DNA of 64,000 nucleotides from the NCBI RefSeq assembly GCF_050908235.1, contig NZ_CP194340.1; one strand, given 5' to 3'. Below the pieces are notes generated by a model. It saw only the letters and a list, made by a program, of their open reading frames with translations. It did not search any database and was not told the DNA's origin. The position numbers and the translations under genes are program-made. This stretch comes from Pseudoramibacter alactolyticus. Its GTDB lineage: Bacteria > Bacillota > Clostridia > Eubacteriales > Eubacteriaceae. Shown here piece by piece: positions 27,637-35,207 of the stretch (positions within the stretch are counted from its first letter, which is position 1; each line of letters opens with the position of its first letter).

Positions 27637-28611
27637 TTAGACGCGCACACTGATTTCGCCGGATGAGTAACATCCTTCTGTGCCGTCAGCGTATTTAACC
27701 AACAGGCGACAATGATCGTCTATGCCAAGCACAACGGCGTTTTTTGTTTCATTTGATGATAGCAAAGAAACTTCCTTGCCAATCACAAAACTGCGTTTGC
27801 GGTATTCTTCTATATATTTCGTCAGGCTGGGCGCAGTATAATACCCGTAAAACCGATTCAGAAATTCTGACACCAGGCGGTTCTTTGCATCGTTTGTATG
27901 CTCCTGAAAAACAGCTCCGGCTATGGATTCCAGTTCTTTGGGAAATCCATTATAGGGCTCATAAACATTGATGCCAACTCCCAGCACAGCAAAATCAAGC
28001 AGTCCACTTTCAAGGTCAAAAGACCCTTCTGTCAAAATACCGCAGACCTTTTTACCTCGGACAAAAATATCGTTTACCCATTTGATTTCTGCTTTTTCGC
28101 CGGATATTTCTTCGATGGCCACACATACGGCCGCCGCCGCCATTGTGGTGATCCGAACCGCCTGCTCCGACGAATAATTTTTCGGCCGAAGTAAAAGACT
28201 CAGATAGACGCCTGTATTTTTGGGTGAGAAAAAGCTGCGTCCGATCCGACCTCTGCCAGCAGTCTGCTCATTGGCAAGAATCATGTAACCTTCCGATGCA
28301 CCGCTGTTTGCTTTTTCCTTCACCAGTGTGTTGGTAGAAACCGCAGATGGCAGGACAGAAATTTCCATATCCGCTATCTCGGAACGCGAGAATTTCAGGA
28401 TTCCCGGCGCAGATACGATATCCGTTTGAGCAGAGAGGCTGTATCCCTTGTTGGTTACAGCATTGATCGCGTAGCCTTCGCTTTGCAGAGATTTCACCGC
28501 TTTCCAAACTGCAGCACGGGAAATGGACAGCTTCCGCGCAATATCCTCACCCGAAAAATAGGTGTCTCTATTGGCTTCAAACAATTCAAGTATTTTCTCC
28601 TTGGTAATCAT
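27637..28611 (-). CDS. birA: Biotin-protein ligase and biotin repressor BirA
   Basis: A 324-residue bifunctional protein. The N-terminal winged helix (residues 1-60, LSISRAAVWKAVKSL) binds the operator. The catalytic domain holds the biotinyl-AMP motif GRGRIGRSFFSP and the WVNDIFVRGKKVCGIL segment, then a C-terminal beta domain. It heads the operon and probably represses it through the operator at 28662-28693. Confidence 0.96.
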   Translation of the reverse strand: MITKEKILELFEANRDTYFSGEDIARKLSISRAAVWKAVKSLQSEGYAINAVTNKGYSLSAQTDIVSAPGILKFSRSEIADMEISVLPSAVSTNTLVKEKANSGASEGYMILANEQTAGRGRIGRSFFSPKNTGVYLSLLLRPKNYSSEQAVRITTMAAAAVCVAIEEISGEKAEIKWVNDIFVRGKKVCGILTEGSFDLESGLLDFAVLGVGINVYEPYNGFPKELESIAGAVFQEHTNDAKNRLVSEFLNRFYGYYTAPSLTKYIEEYRKRSFVIGKEVSLLSSNETKNAVVLGIDDHCRLLVKYADGTEGCYSSGEISVRV

Positions 28612-28639
28612 TAAACATCCCCCTTTTTGAACACCGATA

Positions 28640-28693
28640 ATTATACTATTGAAGTTTTAAATTGTCAACCTATTTTTAGTTATAGGTTTACGA
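28640..28693 (-). promoter_or_regulatory. Biotin operon promoter with overlapping BirA operator
   Basis: On the minus strand TTGACA (28663-28668) and TATAAT (28640-28645) are separated by exactly 17 bases, a perfect sigma-A promoter. The -35 lies inside a dyad whose plus-strand arms are TTGTCAACC (28662-28670) and GGTTTACGA (28685-28693) with a 14-base gap. This matches the known BirA operator (TTGTTAACC, 14-16 bases, GGTTAACAA). Bound BirA would cover the promoter. Confidence 0.9.
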
Positions 28694-28818
28694 TAAAAGC
28701 GAACTTATTTTTAGATATATCAATTCCGTTAAAGAAGGTGAAAATCAGTCGGCTACCACTAAGAACGGCGACTTTCTCGACCGTCCATGTTCGGAATCTG
28801 TCTCCTTCCGTGCATAGA

Positions 28819-28863
28819 AAAACGGCCAGACATGAGGCTTTTTCACATCTGACCGTTTTTCTT
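28819..28863. terminator. Probable terminator between the aarF-like gene and the biotin promoter
   Basis: AAAAACGG and CCGTTTTT arms, extended imperfectly by CAGA/TCTG, form a hairpin with A-run and T-run ends. No plus-strand gene precedes it; on the minus strand it would end transcription from the aarF-like gene at 28923. Confidence 0.55.
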
Positions 28864-28922
28864 TTTGCGCCGCTTAGAGGCTGTTCTTAAAAACCTTGTT
28901 TTCAATTCCTAAGTTCAACCAT

Positions 28923-30563
28923 CTAAAACCGGCGTTTTTTGCGTTTGCGCTGACTGCGATAAATACTGATCAGGGTGGTGCTGCCCAGAATGATGGCGGC
29001 GAAAAAACCGATGAACCCCAGCAGCGGAATTCCCATAAACGTGGGCTTCATCCGGGTGGTGGCGATGAAGCTGGAGCCGATAAGCAGTGCCGCGGTGATG
29101 ATGGCGGTGACCAATCGGTTGACCATGCGCTCCACTTTTTTGAGGGGTTCCTCACTGCCGATGAGCTCCAGGTTGACCTTGGACTGGCCCTTGAGGGTGG
29201 ATTTGAGCAGATCTGCCAGATACACGGGGATGTCCAATACACTCTTGCCGGCCGCCGCCGAATTGTGGAGCAGATGCCGGGTGATCTGGCGGTAATCCAC
29301 GTTCAGCGGGGATTTCTGGGCAACGTGTCGGGCCATCACCTCGATGATGCTGATGTCTGGATCGAGCATGGCGATCACACCTTCCATCGTCATTACCGAG
29401 CGGGCCAGCATCGTCACGCTGCGGGGCATCGCGATATGATGATAGGCGGCGATCTGCAGGGCTTTTTGCATCAGCTCGGACAGATTCATTTCCCCGATGT
29501 TGATGTTGCCGTATTCATCCATTAAGTCGGCCAGATCGGCGTAAAGCCGCGAATGGTTGATGGGCTGGCTGTGTTCGCCCAGATTGAGCAACATGGTTTT
29601 GAAGCCGTCCACATCCTTGGTGCCGACGGCGGCAATGGCGTCGCGGAACAAGTCGCAGTCCCGCCGGGACAAGGTGCCCATCATGCCCAGATCGATCCAG
29701 ATGATCTTGCCTTCGTGAATGCGGATGTTCCCCGGATGGGGATCCGCGTGGAAAAAGGCGTCGTCGATCACCTGCTTGATGTAATTTTCGGCCAGTTTCT
29801 CAGCGATCTCTTTCAAGTCGTAGCCCTGCTCGGTCAGGGCGGCAATATCGTTGATGGCGATTCCTTTGACATCGCTCATCATCAGTACCTTGGAGGTGGT
29901 GAAATGGTGAAAAATCTTTGGGCTGCCGACATAAGCAATGCCGGCGTTATCGGCGGCGAAGTGCTCGGCGTTTTGGGCTTCAATCAAGAAATCCATTTCC
30001 TGTTTGGCCGCGTTCCAGATTTCGGCAAGCACCGCCTTGAAATCGATGACGTCGCCGGTGGGGGAAAACCGCTGAATCAGCCCGGTGAGGCGCTCCAGAA
30101 TGGCCATATCGATCGCCATGGTTTCATAGGCGTCGGGGCGCTGCACCTTGATGGCCACTTCGGTGCCGTCGCGCATGACGGCGCGGTGCACCTGGGCGAT
30201 GGAGGCGGAACCCAGCGGGGTGTGATCGATGGACGCAAAAAGAACCTTCGCCCGTTCCCCATAGGCATGCTCAATTTCCGAAACAATGGTGGCAAAAGGC
30301 AAAGGTTTCACATCGGTTCTGAGTTTTTCTAATTCGTCGCAATAGCCTTTGGGCAAAATATCTTGGCGCATGGACAGAATTTGCCCGAGTTTAACAAAGG
30401 TAGGCCCGAGATCTTCAATGATCGCCCGCAATTTGACCGGTGTGATCCCTTTGGTGATCTCATGACGGGAGAGAATGGCCATGATTTCCCGCAGACGCCG
30501 GTGCCGGTAGCTACGCTGACGGCGGCCGGATACCTGCGGGACGACCGATTCTTTATTTGGCAT
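28923..30563 (-). CDS. ABC1 atypical kinase (AarF/UbiB family) with C-terminal membrane helices
   Basis: A 546-residue protein. The ABC1 domain shows the family helix LGPTFVKLGQILSMRQDILP, the Ala-rich loop SASIAQVHRA, VAIKVQRP (ATP lysine) and ADPHPGNI / WIDLGMMGTL (catalytic and metal Asp). Two hydrophobic helices near 480-530 anchor it. Relatives act in ubiquinone or lipid homeostasis. I chose ATG 30563, which overlaps the phasin-like gene; an upstream in-frame start at 30614 is less likely. Confidence 0.9.
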   Translation of the reverse strand: MPNKESVVPQVSGRRQRSYRHRRLREIMAILSRHEITKGITPVKLRAIIEDLGPTFVKLGQILSMRQDILPKGYCDELEKLRTDVKPLPFATIVSEIEHAYGERAKVLFASIDHTPLGSASIAQVHRAVMRDGTEVAIKVQRPDAYETMAIDMAILERLTGLIQRFSPTGDVIDFKAVLAEIWNAAKQEMDFLIEAQNAEHFAADNAGIAYVGSPKIFHHFTTSKVLMMSDVKGIAINDIAALTEQGYDLKEIAEKLAENYIKQVIDDAFFHADPHPGNIRIHEGKIIWIDLGMMGTLSRRDCDLFRDAIAAVGTKDVDGFKTMLLNLGEHSQPINHSRLYADLADLMDEYGNINIGEMNLSELMQKALQIAAYHHIAMPRSVTMLARSVMTMEGVIAMLDPDISIIEVMARHVAQKSPLNVDYRQITRHLLHNSAAAGKSVLDIPVYLADLLKSTLKGQSKVNLELIGSEEPLKKVERMVNRLVTAIITAALLIGSSFIATTRMKPTFMGIPLLGFIGFFAAIILGSTTLISIYRSQRKRKKRRF

Positions 30564-30921
30564 CGCTGTCTGTGTTGGCAGCAGCCGCGTCCCCGGGGAC
30601 TTCGCTGGCTGCAATTTTATCCTTTAATGCCTGGAGATCTTCCGGTGATAGGTTATCCACAGACTTCATCAAATCGTTGAGACTGACCTTGCCTTGGAAG
30701 CGATCCTTGGTGGCCTGAACCTTTTCCTTGGCGGTCTGCATGCCGTCTTTCACATTTCGCCTGAGCTCTTCGTTCATCACCTTGCCCTGTTCGACGGTGA
30801 TTTCTCCTTTTTCAACACAGTAATTGATGAGCTGTTCGGCCTTTTCGGCGGTGACAGCTGCGGCACCGACACCGGCGAGCACGATTTTTTTCAGTTCTTC
30901 TCCGAAATTAATGTTAGCCAT
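30553..30921 (-). CDS. Phasin-like / PHA-granule-associated helical protein
   Basis: A 122-residue, all-helical protein. KKIVLAGVGAAAVTAEKAEQ at 11-30 is followed by charged amphipathic helices and an Ala-rich tail. The N-terminal part resembles phasin and PhaF-type proteins that coat lipid or polymer surfaces. It overlaps the ABC1 kinase by about 11 bases, so the two are co-translated. A lipid-associated partner of that kinase is a reasonable inference. Confidence 0.75.
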   Translation of the reverse strand: MANINFGEELKKIVLAGVGAAAVTAEKAEQLINYCVEKGEITVEQGKVMNEELRRNVKDGMQTAKEKVQATKDRFQGKVSLNDLMKSVDNLSPEDLQALKDKIAASEVPGDAAAANTDSDAK

Positions 30922-30983
30922 GATTTTTCCTCCTTAAATGGATGCTGTTTCTGTTGACTGGAAGCGTCAATCCAATCCAAGCA

Positions 30984-31459
30984 TTAAAAGTTGCGCAAAT
31001 TTTTTCGTTCAAGATCCAATAAATCTTTTTTGATCTCAACGCCGCCGGCATAGCCAGTGAGCAGGCCACTGGTGGCGATCACCCGGTGGCAGGGAATGAT
31101 AATCTGCAGCGGATTTTTGTTGTTGGCACGCCCGACTGCCCGCGGCGCCGTCGGATTGTCGATGGCGTTGGCAATATCCTGATACGTTTGAATTTCACCG
31201 TACGGGATGGTTCTGAGGACCTTCCACACCTTTTTTGAAATGCCGTTCCCAAGGCGTTGATCGACAGATTGAATGTTTGGCGCTTGCCGTCAAAATATTC
31301 TGCCAGCTGACTTTTGGCTTCTTCCAAAATAGGACGGGTCTCCGTCTCCGGCTTTGTTTTGTCTTCTACCCATTTGCAACGAAGCAGCACATCCTCTGTG
31401 GATTCCAGCAGCAAAAGACCAAAAGGTGCTTCGTAATAGGCAATGTAGCGATCGGCCAT
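30984..31459 (-). pseudogene. ogt: Methylated-DNA-protein cysteine methyltransferase, split by a frameshift
   Basis: The 5' frame (from 31459) carries the N-terminal domain, MADRYIAYYEAPFGLLLL to LGTAFQK. The 3' frame (to 30984) carries WKVLRTIPYGEIQTYQDIA, the active-site motif PCHRV and the end of the protein. One base is missing in an A6 run (31231-31236 on the plus strand); an A7 would restore FQKKVW. The enzyme would repair O6-alkylguanine. It may be real decay, phase variation at the A-run, or a sequencing error. Confidence 0.88.
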
Positions 31460-31690
31460 TTCCCCATAACCTCCTTAGTTCTGATCAAGACGTTTCCATA
31501 TTTATTGTAATTGTTCTGGTAAAAAATAGCAAGCGGTTGCATTAGAATAACAATATAAATTTGATTTGCAGGGTAAAAAGATCGAAAAAGGCGGATTAAA
31601 AAACTGAATTTAAAATGAAAAAGACAAAAAATAAAACAGACACCGGATCTCGGTGCCTGGTTCACACCCGACTGGGCGTTGCGATTGAAA

Positions 31691-31765
31691 TGGCGGGGGT
31701 AGCAGGATTCGAACCTGCGCATGATGGAGTCAGAGTCCATTGCCTTACCGCTTGGCGATACCCCT
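31691..31765 (-). tRNA. tRNA-Gln (CTG anticodon)
   Basis: A 75-base cloverleaf with encoded CCA. The 5' end AGGGGTATCGCC, anticodon stem TGGAC with loop CTCTGAC-type (anticodon CTG), and T-arm GCAGGTTCGAATCCTGC are clear. The first acceptor position is A opposite C72, where Gln tRNAs usually have U1-A72. A single standalone gene upstream of queT. Confidence 0.93.
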
Positions 31766-31849
31766 GCGAAGAACAGATATTATTTTACCTGTCTCCCGGG
31801 CCTTTGTCAAGGCCATCTTGATGAAAAATGCTCCCTTCGGATCAAGTTT

Positions 31850-32350
31850 TTACGAAACTTTTTTTGGGGATTTAAAGATCACGCGGGCGTATTTCTTGAG
31901 CGCAAAATATAAAATTAATCCGAGCATCCCGCAGGAGAGCGCTTCCCCAATGCCTACGGTGAGCATCATGAGCGGAATGGGCAGCGGTGTGCCGTAAGCG
32001 TATTTAAGGACCGGCGGCACGACGATCATATTGGCAAGAATTGGCGGCAGCGGCCCGAGAATCGGCTTGTGCCTGCGCAGCCGGTAGGTGCCGACGGCGC
32101 CGATCAGTGTGGCCAGGCTGCCGAAGAGGATGTCCGGCAGCATCGCGCCGCCTAAAATATTGCCGATCAGACAGCCGACGAAAAGGCCGGGTACCGCCGC
32201 CGGGGTGAACAGTGGCAGAATGGTCAGCGCTTCGGAAACGCGCACCTGGATTTCCCCGAAGGATACGGCCTGAAAGATTAGGGTCAGGGCGACATAAATC
32301 GCAGCGATCATTGCCGCCTGCACGAGAAGGGACAGTTTTTGGGTTTGCAT
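31850..32350 (-). CDS. queT: Queuosine precursor ECF transporter substrate subunit QueT
   Basis: A 166-residue membrane protein with about five to six helices. VRVSEALTILPLFTPAAVPGL and GLFVGCLIGN followed by LPDILFGSLATLIGA are typical QueT motifs. It would import a queuosine precursor with the common ECF module. A preQ1-I riboswitch covers its ribosome binding site, which strongly supports the substrate call. Confidence 0.92.
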   Translation of the reverse strand: MQTQKLSLLVQAAMIAAIYVALTLIFQAVSFGEIQVRVSEALTILPLFTPAAVPGLFVGCLIGNILGGAMLPDILFGSLATLIGAVGTYRLRRHKPILGPLPPILANMIVVPPVLKYAYGTPLPIPLMMLTVGIGEALSCGMLGLILYFALKKYARVIFKSPKKVS

Positions 32351-32360
32351 ATTTTTTTGT

Positions 32361-32403
32361 CTCCTTTAGTTTTGTTTTATGTGAGGAAGGTCTCGAACTC
32401 ACA
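32361..32403 (-). promoter_or_regulatory. preQ1-I riboswitch controlling queT translation
   Basis: On the minus strand TGTGAG and CTCACA form the P1 stem. The loop begins TTCGAG and contains CCTT. The A-rich tail ATAAAACAAAACTAAAGGAG follows. This is the layout of the Bacillus queC aptamer, including the TTC.AG loop start and the AACTAA(A)GG tail. The tail AAGG pairs with loop CCTT and is also the queT Shine-Dalgarno, so ligand binding should shut translation. Confidence 0.85.
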
Positions 32404-32412
32404 ACGCACCTC

Positions 32413-32441
32413 ATTATAGCAAGACATTATTCACAACGCAA
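32413..32441 (-). promoter_or_regulatory. queT promoter
   Basis: On the minus strand TTGCGT (32436-32441) and TATAAT (32413-32418) are 17 bases apart. Transcription would start within about 10 bases of the preQ1 aptamer. Confidence 0.8.
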
Positions 32442-32578
32442 GCTTTTGTACATAAGCTTTGTGGCGGATCTCCTTTCTTTTAAAAGGATTCAAAATAAAT
32501 TGGGTTTCTCATTTTCAAAGATTTATGGGTGTGATAGAATGAGGCTGAATTTTTTGAAATTTTAAAAAGGAGTTTTAA

Positions 32579-33028
32579 ATGAAGAAAACAAAAGGCTTTT
32601 TCTCGGAGTTCAAAGAATTTTTATCCCGCGGCAATGTGATGGATCTGGCCATTGGTTTGATCATCGGTTCGGCTTTTACGGCCATTGTGACCTCTTTAAA
32701 TAACGATATCATCTCCCCTCTCCTCGGGTTGTTTGGCGGCGTGGATTTCTCTAATTTGATGGTGAAGATCGGGGGGAATGCCAATTCTCCGGTCATCAAA
32801 TACGGCAATTTCATCACGGCGGTGATTAATTTTCTCATCACCGGCCTTGTGCTGTTCGTCATCATTAAAATTGTCAGCCATGCGGCCAATAAGCTGCCCC
32901 TCATCGGCGATGACGAAGTGGCAGAACCCACCACTAAAACCTGTCCCTATTGTAAAAGCGAAATTGATGTCACGGCGACCCGTTGTCCCCACTGCACCTC
33001 TCAGCTGGGGGAACACACAGCAGCGTAA
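32579..33028 (+). CDS. mscL: Large-conductance mechanosensitive channel with C-terminal zinc ribbon
   Basis: A 149-residue protein. The MscL core starts FKEFLSRGNVMDLAIGLIIGSAFTAIV (first helix) and has a second helix at about 82-102. Instead of the usual cytoplasmic helix bundle it ends in a CPYCKSEIDVTATRCPHC zinc-ribbon (residues about 122-139). It acts as an emergency valve in hypo-osmotic shock. The AAGGAG box is well placed and a terminator follows. Confidence 0.95.
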   Translation: MKKTKGFFSEFKEFLSRGNVMDLAIGLIIGSAFTAIVTSLNNDIISPLLGLFGGVDFSNLMVKIGGNANSPVIKYGNFITAVINFLITGLVLFVIIKIVSHAANKLPLIGDDEVAEPTTKTCPYCKSEIDVTATRCPHCTSQLGEHTAA

Positions 33029-33031
33029 AAT

Positions 33032-33075
33032 AAAAAGCTTCGCCTGAAGAGAATCTCTTCGAGCGAAGCTTTTTT
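33032..33075 (+). terminator. Terminator after mscL
   Basis: AAAAAGCTTCGC and GCGAAGCTTTTT arms with a small inner hairpin, followed by T-rich sequence. It may also serve the minus-strand gene that ends at 33100. Confidence 0.85.
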
Positions 33076-33099
33076 GCGTTTTAACGAGTTAAAAGACAT

Positions 33100-34086
33100 T
33101 TAATTGGCGTCTGAATTTTCTATTTTTTCTCTGAGATAGCGGCTGTAGAGAGCCATCGCCGGACGATAGGCCAAAACAGCTGCGATTAAAATGATCGTAA
33201 ACCAGAAATAGCCCCCGAAGACCCACCAGTCAGCGGCCAAAATAAGAGCCAGTGCCAGCGCATATTCCCGGCGGAAGAAAACCGTGCGGCGGCGCAGGGC
33301 CTTTGCGGCCGGATCGTAACGCTTTTCTTCCAGTAAAGTTTTAAAAGCGGCGTGGATGACTGTCACCTCGGTGATCAGTCCCGCGCCGACGGCCAAACCA
33401 CCGACGATGACAAGGGTGATGAGATCGAACTGCGACAGCAGGATGGTGAACCATCCGTTTAGATGGCCGCTTATGGCGAGGATTAAAAAGGCCGCGGCGC
33501 AGATCACGACGCCGGCGGTCAGTTTGGCGTTGCGTCCCGGCAGTCCCTGCTGCTGGCGTTCTTTGACCATGCCGGCGACGCCATAGGCCGGCTCGATGGG
33601 CTGCCGGAGCAGGTGATCATAATTTTTTAGGTTCAAATGGGCGATGACGAACAGCCCGATGGCCCAGGCCACGCAGATCACAATCCCGAGGTTAAAAGCA
33701 GGGCTGATCGAGCTGAGAGAACCGAAAATAAAGGCGGCGATCAGCAGGCCGACGCCCCAGGCATGCTGGCGGGCGCGGCGCTGACTGAGGGATAAAAAGG
33801 CATTGGCCTCCTCCATACTGACGACGTGTGCCGGTTCCCCCTGCTGCACGCTTTCAGCCGGGACGGGCTTCACGAGATTCGGATCTTCGATTTCCTCCCG
33901 CAGCAGAAAATCGGTGGAGACGGCGAAAACCTCGGCGAGTTTGATAATTTTGTCGAGACTGGGCACCATCTGCATGCTTTCCCATTTGGAGATGGACTGA
34001 CGCGACACGCCGAGTTGTTCGGCCAGCTCATCCTGGGATCAGCCCTTCTGTTTGCGCAGGGCGATGATTTTATCGGCAAGTAACAT
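33100..34086 (-). pseudogene. XRE-type helix-turn-helix protein with membrane domain, interrupted by TGA
   Basis: From ATG 34086 (AGGAG box) the frame reads LLADKIIALRKQKG, then TGA at 34039-34041, then SQDELAEQLGVSRQSISKWE. The position normally holds Trp (QKGWSQDELA), so TGG has become TGA inside the DNA-binding domain. Downstream the frame stays open to 33100, with about five or six membrane helices from residue 100 on. A shorter product from an internal ATG near 34008 would lack the first part of the helix-turn-helix. Confidence 0.8.
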
Positions 34087-34172
34087 GGCTTTTCTCCTAA
34101 AGTTGTTTTTGATCATCGATCGATACCTTTATTCTAAAAGGTGCATTGAAACGAAGCCGGATAGCACACGCG

Positions 34173-35207
34173 TCAATTTGACAACTTAGGGTTGCAATCG
34201 GCGGTTGCGGCGTTGTTTTGGACCGATTGCCGCTTTTTAATCAGGCGGATATCGTCTCCCCAGAAGGGAACGATCTGAAAGTAGCCGCTGATACGGGAGG
34301 CAAGGCGCTTGCTGTATTGCTGCTGGATGGCCTTTACCCCCAGATTGGAGGAAATGATCATTTTCTGGCCGGCGAGCATCCGCCCGTTGATGATCTCGAA
34401 CAATTGATCGTCGCTGAAGGCCGTGCGGTACTCGGCGCCGAGATCGTCGATGATGAGCAAATCGCAGTCGAAAAGGCCGTCATAAATGCGGGAGATCCCG
34501 CCTTGCTCCGATTTTAAATTCTCCCGGACCAAATCGATGAGGTGCTGGGCCGTGGTGTAAATAACCCGATAACCCTTGGCGATGAGTGCGCCGGCCACAC
34601 AATTGGACAAAAAGGTTTTGCCGAGCCCCGGTGCGCCGGTGAATAAAAGGCTTTGATGGATCACATCGAAGCGCGTACAGTAATTCTTGATGATTTGATA
34701 AACGACGGCCATGTTTTCCCGGGGGCTGGGTCGGTCACCGACGCGCGCGTCGGGATAAAAATCGAGGCGGAAGGTGTCGAAGTTTTCAGACAGGGCCCGG
34801 GGCGTTAAATCATAGCGGGAAAAGGCGGCGGCTGTGAGTGCTTTTCGCAGACAGGCGCAGGGCTTTCCCCCGACATAGCCAGTGTCGCGGCAGCGCTCGC
34901 ACAGATAATGGACGGCAAGGTCCCGCGGGTCGATGGCGTTGGCGGCGAGAAAAGCATCGCGTTCTTCGGCGATGGCCGCCAGGGCCTCGGCGTAATGGGC
35001 GTCGGCTTCGGGATTTTGTTCAAGGCGCTCGCGCACCAGACGGGTGCCGGCCGCGCTTTGCGCCCGTTTAAAATCGGCCAGAGCGGGATAGCGGGCCTCA
35101 AGCCCTGCGATGCGCTGATGCTCTTCAAAAAGATGGCGGGCCCGATGGTTCAGAAAATCCTGGATCAGGCTGTCAATGCGCCGGTTTGGTGTCGTTTTGG
35201 TTGTCAT
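34173..35207 (-). CDS. dnaC: Helicase loader (DnaC/DnaI-type AAA+ ATPase)
   Basis: A 344-residue primosome ATPase. The N-terminal part is helical and has a Cys cluster CERCRDTGYVGGKPCACL (about 103-120), typical of DnaI-like loaders. Walker A is TGAPGLGKTFLSN and Walker B LLIIDDLGAEY. It loads the replicative helicase on DNA. It overlaps the end of the dnaD-like gene by 35 bases. Confidence 0.93.
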   Translation of the reverse strand: MTTKTTPNRRIDSLIQDFLNHRARHLFEEHQRIAGLEARYPALADFKRAQSAAGTRLVRERLEQNPEADAHYAEALAAIAEERDAFLAANAIDPRDLAVHYLCERCRDTGYVGGKPCACLRKALTAAAFSRYDLTPRALSENFDTFRLDFYPDARVGDRPSPRENMAVVYQIIKNYCTRFDVIHQSLLFTGAPGLGKTFLSNCVAGALIAKGYRVIYTTAQHLIDLVRENLKSEQGGISRIYDGLFDCDLLIIDDLGAEYRTAFSDDQLFEIINGRMLAGQKMIISSNLGVKAIQQQYSKRLASRISGYFQIVPFWGDDIRLIKKRQSVQNNAATADCNPKLSN

